A stretch of 58,726 nt of DNA from positions 1-58,726 of the forward strand of contig CAJQHR010000002.1 of NCBI GenBank assembly GCA_905478225.1, given 5' to 3'. The DNA is from an uncultured Crocinitomix sp. Lineage in GTDB: Bacteria > Bacteroidota > Bacteroidia > Flavobacteriales_D > Crocinitomicaceae. Below are positions 47,377 to 56,912 of the stretch, one piece after another (position 1 is the first letter of the stretch; every line of letters starts with the position of its first letter). The notes beneath the pieces are model-generated. The model had not been told where the DNA came from, made no database searches, and saw nothing but the letters and a program-made list of their open reading frames with translations. A program made the position numbers and the translations under genes.

Positions 47377-47487
47377 GTTTCAAATATAGTTCTAATTAAC
47401 CCAAAGGTTACAGAAATTATACCAACTTTAATTTGTAGATTTCTGTTATTTATAGATTTAATTGTCTTCCATTATTGAAACGGCAAA

Positions 47488-48186
47488 ATGTATAAAAGGA
47501 TACTATTCTTGCTATTAATTTTTTCAAGCCTCTTTTCTCAGGGGCAAGAGATCCTTAAGGGCTGCACGTTGGGTTTGGCATTTTCATTTGGATCGGAAAC
47601 CAATCGCTTGGGTTTACGCACGGCGGCTTATTTCAATTATAGTTTCGTTCAAGTACACTCGGCACTCAATATTTCTTGAAATTTAATGTCATTCTTGAAA
47701 ATGATTTATCGGGAAGTTTTGTTAATCAAGAGGATCGATTCAGGACAGGTGCTTTTCGGTTTGAGGCACGAACCAAGGATGCCAAAGTTGGAAGATACGC
47801 GATTTATGTACACACGATTATTCGCATTGTGCTGTCATATCATATGAGGCCACAGAAGATTGGGCTATTATCAGCATGAAGCGAGCCAGTCGAGAAACTC
47901 GTCTTTGGGGATTTTTAGTGTAGATGTAAAGCAATGGCTGCCCTGTAACCAATTGGCGGGCTTAAGTATTGGTGTAAATAGTGAAAAAGTGTGGAATTTA
48001 ATGCAAAACAAATTTATTCATAATCAACCATTTTCGCCAGATGCCTTGATTTGGCGAAGACCAGCGCATATTCCAATGTTCACAACAGATGACAAGCCCT
48101 ATTTACATGATGAAGAAAATCCACAAGAAATTCGTCCAGCTCGTTCCTATTATAATTTAGGCTTGAACACCATGCCGTCGTATTAA
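47488..48186 (+). pseudogene. Secreted protein resembling polymorphic toxin type 23 domain, two frameshifts
   Basis: Three frames join into one product of about 230 residues. Frame one starts at ATG 47488 with a signal peptide (MYKRILFLLLIFSSLFSQG) and LGLRTAAYFNYSFVQVH; frame two (near 47676-47850) continues FNVILENDLSGSFVNQEDRF and RFEARTKDAKVGRYAIYV; frame three (near 47870-48186) continues GIFSVDVKQWLPCNQLAGL, QNKFIHNQPFSPDALIWRRP, PIPMF-like end and MPSY. The aromatic barrel-like strands with a DRFRTG segment recall the 'bacterial toxin 23' C-terminal domain of Bacteroidota polymorphic toxins, but no pre-toxin region is present. Call is tentative. Two one-base indels near 47670 and 47850 would restore it. 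Confidence 0.55.
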
Positions 48187-48271
48187 GCTGAATTATTCGT
48201 GGTTTTAGCTGTTTGAAAAAGGTCGCTTAAAAAAAATAACATTAACTTAGATTTCCATAAAAATTTGGCTA

Positions 48272-49813
48272 ATGGTAACTAAACTAGATATACTTAATTC
48301 CAAGAAAGAGGAAGCTGTAAAAGGCGGTGGAGAAAAACGCATTGAATCTCAGCATGGTAAGGGAAAATTAACTGCGCGAGAGCGAGTTGAATTATTGTTG
48401 GACGACGACAGTTTTGAAGAAATTGGAATGCTCACCACTCACCGATCCACCAATTTTGGATTGGACAAACAGAAGTTTTTAGGAGATGGTGTGGTAACTG
48501 GATACGGAACAGTTCACGGAAGACCCATCTATGTTTTCTCACAAGACTTTACTGTTTTTGGAGGCTCACTAGCTGAGGTACACGCCAAAAAAATTGTGCG
48601 CATTATGGATTTGTCCATTCAAAACGGAATTCCATTAATTGGATTAAATGATTCAGGGGGAGCAAGAATCCAAGAGGGAGTAGTTTCATTGGGCGGCTAT
48701 GCAGATATTTTTTATCGCAATACCCTAGCTTCAGGAGTAGTTCCTCAAATTTCGGCGATTATGGGGCCATGTGCAGGTGGCGCGGTATATTCACCCGCCT
48801 TAACAGACTTTATTTACATGGTGCAAGATTCTTCGTTCATGTTTGTAACGGGACCAAATGTTGTAAAAACAGTAACGCATGAAGAAGTAACTTCTGAGGA
48901 ATTGGGAGGAGCATCTACACATTCTCAAAAATCAGGTGTGGCGCATTTCTCGGTTGAAAATGATTTGAAATGTATCAACGACATTAAAAAATTAATGGCT
49001 TATTTGCCGCAAAATTGTGAGGAAGAATCACCTACATATCCTTACGAAAAAACAGACGAAACAAGAATTGATTTAAACACAATTATACCAGATAATCCTA
49101 ACCAGCCTTATGACATGAAAGAGGTCATTAACGAATTGGTAGATAAAGGATCTTTTTACGAAGTGCAAGAGAGTTATGCAGAAAACATAGTGATTGGATT
49201 TGCATTTTTAGCTGGAAAAAGTATTGGAATTGTTGCTAATCAGCCGGCATTTTTGGCGGGAGTTTTAGATAGCAATTCTTCAAATAAAGCAGGGCGTTTT
49301 GTTCGTTTTTGCGATTCATTTAACATTCCTTTATTGGTGTTAGAAGATGTGCCTGGATTCTTACCTGGAACAGAGCAAGAATGGGGTGGAATTATTAACA
49401 ATGGCGCTAAGTTATTGTACGCATTTTGTGAAGCAACTGTGCCGCGTGTCACTGTGATTACTCGTAAGGCGTACGGTGGAGCTTATGATGTAATGAATTC
49501 TAAACACATTGGTGCTGACATGAACTTTGCTTGGCCAACGGCAGAAATTGCGGTAATGGGAGCTAAGGGAGCAGCAGAAATCATTTTCCGTAAGGAAATT
49601 AAAGAGGCAGCTGATCCGCAAGCAAAATTAGCGGAAAAAGAAGCCGAATATGCTGAACTTTTTGCCAACCCATATAACGCAACGGCTCACGGATTTGTTG
49701 ATGAGGTCATAGAACCTGGATTAACGCGTAAAAAACTTATTCGTTCGTTTGATATCCTTAAAAACAAAGTGGCGCATTTACCGAAAAAGAAACACGGTAA
49801 TATTCCATTGTAG
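48272..49813 (+). CDS. Acyl-CoA carboxylase beta subunit (carboxyltransferase; propionyl/methylmalonyl-CoA type)
   Basis: 513 residues with both crotonase-like halves. The N-terminal half has GKLTARERVELLLDDDSFEE and QDFTVFGGSLAEVHAKKI; the C-terminal half has VPGFLPGTEQEWGGIINNGA and ITRKAYGGAYDVMNSK, HIGADMNFAWPTAEIAVMG. It transfers carboxyl from biotin to an acyl-CoA, probably propionyl-CoA (or acts as methylmalonyl-CoA decarboxylase subunit). The biotin carboxylase and carrier subunits are not in the window. It may be co-transcribed with the transglutaminase-like gene 12 bases downstream. Confidence 0.93.
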   Translation: MVTKLDILNSKKEEAVKGGGEKRIESQHGKGKLTARERVELLLDDDSFEEIGMLTTHRSTNFGLDKQKFLGDGVVTGYGTVHGRPIYVFSQDFTVFGGSLAEVHAKKIVRIMDLSIQNGIPLIGLNDSGGARIQEGVVSLGGYADIFYRNTLASGVVPQISAIMGPCAGGAVYSPALTDFIYMVQDSSFMFVTGPNVVKTVTHEEVTSEELGGASTHSQKSGVAHFSVENDLKCINDIKKLMAYLPQNCEEESPTYPYEKTDETRIDLNTIIPDNPNQPYDMKEVINELVDKGSFYEVQESYAENIVIGFAFLAGKSIGIVANQPAFLAGVLDSNSSNKAGRFVRFCDSFNIPLLVLEDVPGFLPGTEQEWGGIINNGAKLLYAFCEATVPRVTVITRKAYGGAYDVMNSKHIGADMNFAWPTAEIAVMGAKGAAEIIFRKEIKEAADPQAKLAEKEAEYAELFANPYNATAHGFVDEVIEPGLTRKKLIRSFDILKNKVAHLPKKKHGNIPL

Positions 49814-49825
49814 TTTTAGGCGGTT

Positions 49826-50392
49826 ATGACAAACTTGGCACATTTAATTATTGAGGCCGCAAACGGTCCTTTATCAACCGAATGTGTTGATCGCGGAATT
49901 ATTTCTTTTTTAAGTTTTATTGAATGGGTGGAGCAATTGCCCTACGGGCGCAATTCTGATCGTGCAGAATATCGCCTAGTTTTTGATGAAGAAAAGGGAA
50001 CTTGCAGTACAAAAAATGCATTGGTTAAAGGTGTGGCACTTGAAAATGGTTGGGATGATGTAAAGTTGCATTTGGGTGTCTTCATGATGTCTGAAAAAAC
50101 GCATCCCGTTTTAAATGCAATTTTAAATAAGCACAAATTAAAAGCCATTCCTGAGGTGCACACATACCTCAAAATTAGTGGTGAAATTCGAGATGTAACT
50201 GGGTTAGAAACTGGCGCCGAGTCTTTTGAAAAATCGGTTCAACTTGAGGTGGAAATTAAACCTGATCAAATCGGTGAATACAAGGAGAATTGGCACAAAG
50301 CTCAAATGATTGCTTTTTCATTTGAAAACGGAATGAGCCCAAATGACCTCTGGGATATTCGCGAAAAATGTATTGCAGAACTCGCAAATTAG
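49826..50392 (+). CDS. Transglutaminase-like (Cys-His-Asp) protein, unknown function
   Basis: 188 residues, no signal peptide. The segment EEKGTCSTKNALVKG places Cys60 in the GTCS.K.A motif of transglutaminase-like proteins. His112 (IPEVHTYLK) and Asp123 (GEIRDVTG) follow at spacing that fits the Cys-His-Asp triad. The N-terminus (HLIIEAANGPLSTECVDRGI) is helical. The family call rests on these motifs only. It lies 12 bases after the carboxyltransferase gene, which suggests an operon. An enzymatic role (peptidase or transferase) is an inference. Confidence 0.5.
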   Translation: MTNLAHLIIEAANGPLSTECVDRGIISFLSFIEWVEQLPYGRNSDRAEYRLVFDEEKGTCSTKNALVKGVALENGWDDVKLHLGVFMMSEKTHPVLNAILNKHKLKAIPEVHTYLKISGEIRDVTGLETGAESFEKSVQLEVEIKPDQIGEYKENWHKAQMIAFSFENGMSPNDLWDIREKCIAELAN

Positions 50393-50525
50393 CTATTTTT
50401 AGCGGATAACCCATCAATAGTTTAAGTCTGAATCTAAATCCGATAGCTTTTTTAACCGCCCATTAACCCCCATTTAACTCTGCAAACTTTTCTATTAGGA
50501 TACATTTGATCAAAAAATTAATCAC

Positions 50526-50654
50526 ATGAGAATAGGAATTATAAGTGCCAGTTTATTATTCTTAGGCTTAGCTTTTGGTCAAAATCAAGGGGAAGTGACC
50601 TACAAGACTAAAATTAATAAGCACGCCGAGTTGCCAGATACGGAAGTGAACTAA
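50526..50654 (+). pseudogene. 5' fragment of a GLPGLI-family secreted protein
   Basis: A 42-codon frame begins with a signal peptide (MRIGIISASLLFLGLAFGQ) and QGEVTYKTKINKHAEL, the usual start of GLPGLI-family proteins, then stops. The rest of that family's sequence (about 200 residues with the GLPGLI motif) is absent downstream. I infer a truncated gene. Confidence 0.5.
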
Positions 50655-50735
50655 TATTTACGACTGCTTCAATTAATGAATTCATTCGTGATTTTGTTGA
50701 TCGCTATTTCGTCAAATTCATTCTAGGAAAATCTT

Positions 50736-51572
50736 TTGATGAAGGGAATATTATACCTATCAGTCCTCATTTTTCCCAAATTCGCTGCTAGTCAAACCAT
50801 ATTGCCAACAAATTCATCTCCGACAGGATTTAGCGTCGCACCGGTTGGGTGGACAATTCTTGCTGGAACAACCGATATTTCAAATAAAGATTTTTGGGCA
50901 GGAATTACACCGTGGGCTGAGAGTACCGTGAATCTTCCAAATGGACACGACGTTTGGGTAAGTGGATATCTTTTTGAATCGGTAGGGTCCACAATTAGTG
51001 ATTTGACCATTGATGCAAGTTATACTATGAGTTTTTACATGTGTGAGCTCCGCTATTCTGCAGTTGGTGCTCCATACGACGGAACACTTCAAGTCACTGT
51101 TGGTACAGAAGAATTCTTGTTTCCATTTACCGGGGGTTATGATAGAATGGGCGGGTATAAGATCCGTGGTGAAGGACGTATTTATATGCCTGTAAGAACG
51201 ACTCGTTATTTAGCTGTGCGTTTTTCAGTGCGACACATTATTATTAGAGATGACATTGCAATTGGAATGGAACCATTTACGGATCAAAATGGCTGACAAG
51301 ATTTCGCCTATTTTCAAAACACACCCATGTTATTCAATCGGATCAACACAAATTTAGATGTGAAATTCGGGTTTCAAAAAATTAAAAGAGGCGGTTTAGT
51401 TCTGTATTTTTATACAGGATTAAGTATAAGAACAGTACAAGTAAGAACCAATTCTGAATTGCCTGTTGGCGGAGACTTTACGGATCAAGGTGGTGTTTGG
51501 ACCTTAAGAGATAATTATAATTTAACGTATCCAACACCAATCCTAGGATTGAAAATCGGATTTACGAGATAG
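50736..51572 (+). pseudogene. Secreted beta-rich protein and barrel-like tail in one frame, split by TGA
   Basis: ATG 50736 opens a signal peptide (residues 1-20) and a beta-rich domain (GFSVAPVGWTILAGTTDI, STVNLPNGHDVWVSGYL, TMSFYMCELRYSAVGAP) to TGA 51294-51296. In the same frame the sequence continues QDFAYFQNTPMLFNRINTNL, KFGFQKIKRGGLVLYFYT to TAG 51572, which looks like an outer-membrane-barrel C-terminus (alternating aromatic/Gly strands, aromatic end). This may be one gene with a nonsense mutation, or two fragments fused by a deletion. I recognise no family for the first part. Confidence 0.4.
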
Positions 51573-51573
51573 C

Positions 51574-52008
51574 TTATTTATAATATTTAAAAGGGAATAA
51601 AAGCATTCCAAAACAAACGCCCTCTTCTTTATACTGATTTTTGTGATGCACTTTATGTGCTTTTCTAACTGCTCTAAAATAACGATTATCTGTATTGTCG
51701 AACCATTTTTTACGACGGTGAATTAGGATTTCATGAACTAAGAAATAGGCTAATCCATATGCGGCTATCCCAAAACCAATTCCAATCATTATATCGTTTT
51801 TATTGATAAAACCAAACATAATATTTAGCCAAGATGGAATTGCAAAAATCAAAAAGAACAAATCATTTTTTTGAAAGATTCTTACTGTAGGTTGGTGGTG
51901 GTCTTTGTGAAGGCTCCATAAGAAACCATGCATGATATACTTATGCGCAAACCACGCCATAAATTCCATAAAAACAAATGCTATGAGTATGAAAAGGGAA
52001 ATAATCAT
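51574..52008 (-). CDS. Sterol desaturase/carotenoid beta-ring hydroxylase-like (CrtZ-like) enzyme
   Basis: 144 residues with three or four membrane segments and a four-box histidine pattern: HKYIMHG, HKDHHQP, HEILIHRR and HKVHHKNQY. These His residues bind the di-iron centre of the family. CrtZ enzymes hydroxylate the beta-rings of carotene to zeaxanthin, a common Flavobacteria pigment. The short length and motif order fit CrtZ better than sterol desaturases. No other carotenoid gene lies in the window. The stop lies 1 base from the stop of the plus-strand barrel-like fragment. Confidence 0.8.
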   Translation of the reverse strand: MIISLFILIAFVFMEFMAWFAHKYIMHGFLWSLHKDHHQPTVRIFQKNDLFFLIFAIPSWLNIMFGFINKNDIMIGIGFGIAAYGLAYFLVHEILIHRRKKWFDNTDNRYFRAVRKAHKVHHKNQYKEEGVCFGMLLFPFKYYK

Positions 52009-52167
52009 GGTTCAAATTTATTATGTTTTTTTCTTAAAACAATTTAAAATAGTGATTTGTTCTAAATTTTAGTCTTCAGATTCAAAATAAGCTTTGGCTT
52101 GTTGCACAATAACGTCAATGTCTTGGTTGGCGGCAATAATGAATGGAGCCTTATTCGCATCAAATAA

Positions 52168-53094
52168 CTAAAATGCGTCTACAGGCTCGTTCAACAGCGC
52201 ATCACTTAACTCTATTGTATCTGTGGGAAAATATACTTTAGAATCATTCGCACCATAGCGCGTCATTTGATGTCCTATCGATTCATCTGCGATTTCTGAT
52301 AACAGTGTTTCATATTGTGTGCTAAAAACTTCGCCAGGACTCTCTAATATGCTGCAGGCAATAATATAAGAGGAAATCACTTGCTCGTTAGGGTGAATAG
52401 GAACCTGATTCAATGTGAGTTCAGTCTCATTAGTGCTCAATTCATAGTAATAATCGGGTGTTTGAGTGAACTCTAGCTGCTGTTTTTCACCCATATTCAA
52501 TAACATAGCATTTTTTGAAAAAACGAAAGTAACACCGGTCGTTTTAGGGTTTATATAAACATTATCTGATCCGTAATCATGGACTAATTGTTCGTCACTC
52601 CATTCTAATATGTTGAAATAATCTGTAAGTGAGGGTTGTGGATAACGATTGACCTTAATCCAGCGATCTGTCTTCGAATTCCAACTCAGATAATCAAATT
52701 GTTGATTCTCTCTATTGGTTTGACAAACAAATGCTTTTTTTTCACCGCCCAATTCAAATGTCATGAACTCTAACAATACATTACATTCTTTATGATAGGC
52801 AGTTAAGTAATTTTCGCTGACTTCAAACCGACGCCACTCATCAGTGCTATCGTTTCCATATAAAATAAGTTGACTGATTGAGGAATAGTCATAACAAAAG
52901 TCATTACCAATTATGTTGGTTCCCACAGCAAAAAAATCTTGAATGGTTTGCGGTTGTTGCTCTAAAGCAATTTCATCAAGTTCAGCTTGAGACGGTTCAA
53001 CCTCCATCAATATTCCAGTCACCTCATCTGTTTTAGAATCGCCCTGGCAATTTGCAAAAAGAAATGCACAAATGATAATAAGTAATGTGCGCAT
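52168..53094 (-). CDS. Predicted lipoprotein, unknown function, with a possible read-through tail
   Basis: 308 residues with a lipoprotein signal (FLFANC lipobox, Cys16). The mature part has acidic patches (SQAELDEIALEQQPQ, QGDSKTDEVTG) and no known domain. After the TAG at 52168-52170 the same frame stays open for 32 more codons (LFDANKAPFIIAANQDIDV, VQQAKAYFESED) to a TAA at about 52074. These codons look like normal protein, so the TAG could be a recent nonsense mutation. It could also be the true end. It lies 7 bases downstream of kbl and may be co-transcribed with it. Confidence 0.6.
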   Translation of the reverse strand: MRTLLIIICAFLFANCQGDSKTDEVTGILMEVEPSQAELDEIALEQQPQTIQDFFAVGTNIIGNDFCYDYSSISQLILYGNDSTDEWRRFEVSENYLTAYHKECNVLLEFMTFELGGEKKAFVCQTNRENQQFDYLSWNSKTDRWIKVNRYPQPSLTDYFNILEWSDEQLVHDYGSDNVYINPKTTGVTFVFSKNAMLLNMGEKQQLEFTQTPDYYYELSTNETELTLNQVPIHPNEQVISSYIIACSILESPGEVFSTQYETLLSEIADESIGHQMTRYGANDSKVYFPTDTIELSDALLNEPVDAF

Positions 53095-53101
53095 GAGTCA
53101 A

Positions 53102-54292
53102 TTATTTAATTACGCCCAATTCCTTACCAACCTTTTGAAATGCTGCTATGGCTTTGTCTAATTGCTCTTTCGTATGTGCCGCTGAAAGTTGAACACGAAT
53201 CCGCGCCAAGTCTTTTGGCACAACTGGATAAAAGAACCCGATTGCATAAATGCCTTCATCTAATAATTTAGTGGCAAACTCTTGTGCTATTTTGGCGTCA
53301 TACAACATCACTGGTACAATTGGTGAATTCCCTTCACGCACGTCTAATCCTGCTTTTACAACGCCTGCTTTAAAGTAAGCTGCGTTTTCTTCTAATTGGT
53401 CTCTTAGTTCGGTTGAACCGCTTAATAAATCAAATACGGCAATAGATGCACCAACAATATTTGGCGCTAATGAATTCGAGAATAAGTATGGACGAGAACG
53501 TTGTCTTAACAGATCTACCACTTCTTTTTTAGCAGCTGTAAAACCTCCCATTGCACCACCAAGTGCTTTTCCCAAAGTTCCGGTAATTATATCAACCCGA
53601 CCCATTACATTATTATGCTCGTGTGTTCCACGACCTGTTTTTCCAATAAATCCTGTGGCGTGACAATCGTCAACCATTACCATGGCGTCATATTTTTCAG
53701 CTAAATCACAAATTTTATCCAGTTTGGCAATATATCCGTCCATTGAGAAAACACCGTCAGTTACAATAATTCTATTGCGCTGTGCCTGTGCAGATATCAA
53801 TTGCTCCTCCAAATCTGCCATGTCAGAGTTCTTATAACGATATCTGGCAGCTTTACATAAACGCACTCCATCAATAATTGAGGCATGATTTAGTTCATCT
53901 GAAATGATGGCATCTTCTTTTGAAAAAAGTGGCTCAAAAACTCCACCATTCGCATCAAATGCTGCGGCATATAATATCGTGTCCTCCATCCCTAAAAAGT
54001 CGGATATTTTTTTCTCTAATGTTTTATGAATGTCTTGTGTTCCGCAAATAAAACGAACAGAAGACATACCAAACCCATGCGAATCTAATGCTTTTTTAGC
54101 ACCTTCAATCACCGCTGGATGAGAGGATAATCCTAAATAATTATTTGCGCACATGATGATCACGTCATCACCAGAATCTACTGTTACTTCTGCACCTTGC
54201 GGTGACACAATAATTCTTTCTTCTTTATATAATCCTGCGTTGCGAATTGCAGTGAGTTCGTCTTGCAGTTGTTTTTCTAGTTTTCCAATCAT
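53102..54292 (-). CDS. kbl: 2-amino-3-ketobutyrate CoA ligase
   Basis: 396 residues of the alpha-oxoamine synthase family. The PLP Lys is in [14 protein letters not shown] near residue 241. Kbl cleaves 2-amino-3-ketobutyrate with CoA to glycine and acetyl-CoA in threonine degradation. Family signatures [13 protein letters not shown] and [15 protein letters not shown] are present. No threonine dehydrogenase gene is in the window. A TATCTTTG box lies 27 bases upstream. Intact. Confidence 0.95.
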   Translation of the reverse strand: MIGKLEKQLQDELTAIRNAGLYKEERIIVSPQGAEVTVDSGDDVIIMCANNYLGLSSHPAVIEGAKKALDSHGFGMSSVRFICGTQDIHKTLEKKISDFLGMEDTILYAAAFDANGGVFEPLFSKEDAIISDELNHASIIDGVRLCKAARYRYKNSDMADLEEQLISAQAQRNRIIVTDGVFSMDGYIAKLDKICDLAEKYDAMVMVDDCHATGFIGKTGRGTHEHNNVMGRVDIITGTLGKALGGAMGGFTAAKKEVVDLLRQRSRPYLFSNSLAPNIVGASIAVFDLLSGSTELRDQLEENAAYFKAGVVKAGLDVREGNSPIVPVMLYDAKIAQEFATKLLDEGIYAIGFFYPVVPKDLARIRVQLSAAHTKEQLDKAIAAFQKVGKELGVIK

Positions 54293-54318
54293 AGCGTTAT
54301 TCTTTGTAATAAGTGAAA

Positions 54319-54326
54319 CAAAGATA
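54319..54326 (-). promoter_or_regulatory. Bacteroidota -7 box (TATCTTTG) of kbl
   Basis: TATCTTTG on the minus strand fits TAnnTTTG and lies 27 bases before ATG 54292. No TTG -33 was found at the right spacing. Confidence 0.45.
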
Positions 54327-54477
54327 GTGATTCAATTGAACTATTATGAACTGATAAATAGGAATAATTGAAAGATTGGGGTGAAGCTAAGTGACGATCA
54401 AACATGGAGCAAAATTTAGGGTTGAAATATCCAATATTTTGAGGCAAATAGGTGCGCATCTAAACAGGTAGATGCAT

Positions 54478-54512
54478 AAAAAAGGCCGTCCACTGTAAGC
54501 GGACGACCCTTT
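54478..54512 (-). terminator. Rho-independent terminator of the Gly-rich T9SS gene
   Basis: On the minus strand GGTCGTCC pairs with GGACGGCC (one G-U pair) across a 9-base loop and is followed by TTTTTT. It lies about 35 bases after the stop codon of the gene at 54546-56549. Confidence 0.8.
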
Positions 54513-54545
54513 ATATTTTATGCTCCAATTAAGGAGTAATATTAA

Positions 54546-56549
54546 TTATTGTTTCACAACCTGAACATAGTTAATGTCATCCCCCGCTGTTACTTTTACG
54601 ATATAAGTACCGTTAGCTAAATCTTTCATTGATAATTGTTCTTGATCAACAGCAGTTCCAACAGCAACAACTTCTCCTAATAAAGTAGACACTTCATAGT
54701 TGAATTGACCATTATATGAAACTGTAAGTAGATCGTTAGTTGGGTTTGGATAAGCAGTCAATTGAGAAATTGTTTCGCCATCCAATCCAATGAATCTAGT
54801 TAAAGTATATGTTTCAGTTGAGCTACACAAACCTGGATCAATTGTAATATCGTCAATTGAAACTGTATAAATCACACCTGCAGTTAATCCAGTTACATCT
54901 TCTGTAATTGGACCGTGAGACCAAGAGTATGTATAGTCACCTGAACCACCGGCTACAGTGATATCGATTGAACCATCATATCCGTAATACTCATCTACAA
55001 CAATTGCACTAGCAACGTAAGGTAATTCAATAACAGTTACAACTAAGTCATCTTCACCAGAACAGTTGTTCATATCAGTTCCATTAACAGTATAAGTTGT
55101 TACGCCAGCATCTGGAGCGAAAGGAACACCATCAGTAGCTGTAGGAGTCCATTCGTAAGTTAAAGCTCCAGAACCACTTAAAGTAATTTCATCACCTTCA
55201 CAAACGGTAACGTCAGCACCAGCATCCACAGTTGGTAAAGGGTTAACCACAACTGTTACAGTTGCTGTATCAGAACAACCATCATCACTAAAACCTATTA
55301 ATGTATGAATAAATGTTCCAGCTGTTTCTTGTACAACTTCTCCACCATCTTCGAGTCCACCTCCCCATAAATATTCAACGAAACCATCACCAGTACCAGC
55401 AACGATATATCCATCTCCTAAGCAAACCTCAGTTGGGTCAGCAGTTGGTCCTACATCCGGAGTTTCACAACAGATTCCAAAAACAGTTATCTCTACACCA
55501 CAATCTTCTTCACTCGTAGAAGATCCAGTTAATGTTAACCCTCCAGGAGTCAAAGGAAAAGGAACACCATTAAGTACACCCATGTCCCAAGTAATTGTAC
55601 CACCAGTTAATGAGGTACCTGTAACAGTAATTTCTTCTCCAACACAACCAGAGTATGCTGTAACGTCAAGCTCAACTCCAGCACAATTAACTTCAATTGT
55701 TACTTGACCATCACCTTCTTGGAAACCTGTTTCATTATCTGGATCAATACCAATATTATATGATCCACCGCCACCTGCAACACGACCACCTTGGCCACCG
55801 CTCCAGCCGCCGCCGCCGCCGCCGCCGTAACAACCACGTCCTTGACCACCGCCGCCGAAGCCACCTTCAGCTGCATCACCACAAGAACCAATATTCCCTC
55901 CAGCTGCTCCGTTCAAAAATGCGAATCCACCTTGGCCATTCCCGCCATCATTTCCGCCGTTTCCAACAAAACCTCCGCCTCCTGATCCCCAAGAGCTACA
56001 CAATGCAACACCACCAGCTTCTGGCGCAGTAACAGGGGAACCACCACCAGAAGCTCCACTACAAGAGGAAGATGTACCTGAATTTCCAGTTACACCTGGA
56101 TTTCCATTAGCAGTTACAGAGGTTCTTGTTCCACCACCACCACCAGCTACAATCAAAGGTGTAACATTAGTTCCAGCATGTGGACCTGATCCAATCGTAT
56201 AAGCTCCACCTGGGTCATTCACCACAACGAAAGTTCCGCCGCCACCGCCGCCATTAGAGTTACTGCTTTGTCCTTGACCTTCGCCACCGACAACTATAAT
56301 TAATTCATCTCCAGGCGTGACATCAAAGTCTCCTGACATTTTAGCTCCGTTACCACCAACATAACCAGGATCTCCGGAAGCTCCTTGAGCTCCTAAAGCT
56401 TCAATATTAATAGATGAAACACCTAAAGGAACCGTGTATGTTACGTAATCACCAGTATAGTCTATCACCGTGATTTGTCCCCAAGCTGCGGAGAGCCCAA
56501 GACTCAAGCAAAAGGTAAGTAATAATTTAAAATTGTAGTATTGTTTCAT
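54546..56549 (-). CDS. T9SS-secreted Gly-rich surface protein with Ig/PKD-like repeats
   Basis: 667 residues, intact. A signal peptide (residues 1-25) comes first. A Gly-rich region of about 200 residues (SNGGGGGGTFVVV, GAAGGNIGSCGDAAEGG, GGGGGGGWSGGQGG; residues 85-285) resembles the Gly-rich domain of ALK/LTK-type proteins and Bacteroidota adhesins. Then come Cys-containing PKD/SprB-like repeats (VCEGDEITLSGSGALTYEW, GYDGSIDITVAGGSGDYTYSW) and a T9SS type A domain (LTAYPNPTNDLLTVSYNG ... GTYIVKVTAGD ... VQVVKQ). It is probably a surface adhesin or matrix protein. GC is locally raised because of Gly codons. A terminator follows. Confidence 0.88.
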   Translation of the reverse strand: MKQYYNFKLLLTFCLSLGLSAAWGQITVIDYTGDYVTYTVPLGVSSINIEALGAQGASGDPGYVGGNGAKMSGDFDVTPGDELIIVVGGEGQGQSSNSNGGGGGGTFVVVNDPGGAYTIGSGPHAGTNVTPLIVAGGGGGTRTSVTANGNPGVTGNSGTSSSCSGASGGGSPVTAPEAGGVALCSSWGSGGGGFVGNGGNDGGNGQGGFAFLNGAAGGNIGSCGDAAEGGFGGGGQGRGCYGGGGGGGWSGGQGGRVAGGGGSYNIGIDPDNETGFQEGDGQVTIEVNCAGVELDVTAYSGCVGEEITVTGTSLTGGTITWDMGVLNGVPFPLTPGGLTLTGSSTSEEDCGVEITVFGICCETPDVGPTADPTEVCLGDGYIVAGTGDGFVEYLWGGGLEDGGEVVQETAGTFIHTLIGFSDDGCSDTATVTVVVNPLPTVDAGADVTVCEGDEITLSGSGALTYEWTPTATDGVPFAPDAGVTTYTVNGTDMNNCSGEDDLVVTVIELPYVASAIVVDEYYGYDGSIDITVAGGSGDYTYSWSHGPITEDVTGLTAGVIYTVSIDDITIDPGLCSSTETYTLTRFIGLDGETISQLTAYPNPTNDLLTVSYNGQFNYEVSTLLGEVVAVGTAVDQEQLSMKDLANGTYIVKVTAGDDINYVQVVKQ

Positions 56550-56912
56550 ATCTTCAGTATAAATTCATTTTCACGAATTTAAGAAAAAAAAGTTAAACTG
56601 TCACCAATTAATAGCCGACGATTCGAAGATATCAAGCTAGACGTTAAGATTAAAAGATTTAGGCATCCAATTTAAGCGAATAAAAGCTCGCACTAAATCC
56701 AGGAAAATCAGCGTTTCTGGAGGTTCTTGTGTCTGAGAAATGAAGTTAACGGCTATTAGGAATTCTAATCTGCCTTCTTGTTAAAAAAAAGGGGGGTAAA
56801 ATTTTCTGTTGTTTTTTAACAATAAACACAATTAACGTTAAAAATATGTCTTTTTCGGAGGGGGGGAGGTTAACGCTGTTTAAGTCAGGATGTTAAGTAC
56901 AGTTAGGTCACG
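56550..56912. other. 363-bp intergenic region
   Basis: No gene was found. It is AT-rich with two homopolymer stretches: an A run followed by about seven G near 56785-56800, and about seven G near 56860-56870. The minus-strand promoter of the Gly-rich gene is expected near 56550-56600, where TAAATTCG differs from TAnnTTTG by one base. The G-runs are places where length errors could hide. Confidence 0.5.

Noticed and set aside
3442-53094. Stop-codon reassignment or general readthrough as the cause of the in-frame stops
   Set aside because: TAA, TAG and TGA all occur inside broken frames and all three also end intact conserved genes, so no single reassignment fits. Many lesions are frameshifts, which reassignment cannot explain.
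55697-56032. Plus-strand ORFs rich in His, Arg and Leu over the Gly-rich gene
   Set aside because: They are antisense shadows of the Gly codon runs of the T9SS protein, with the composition bias expected from that.
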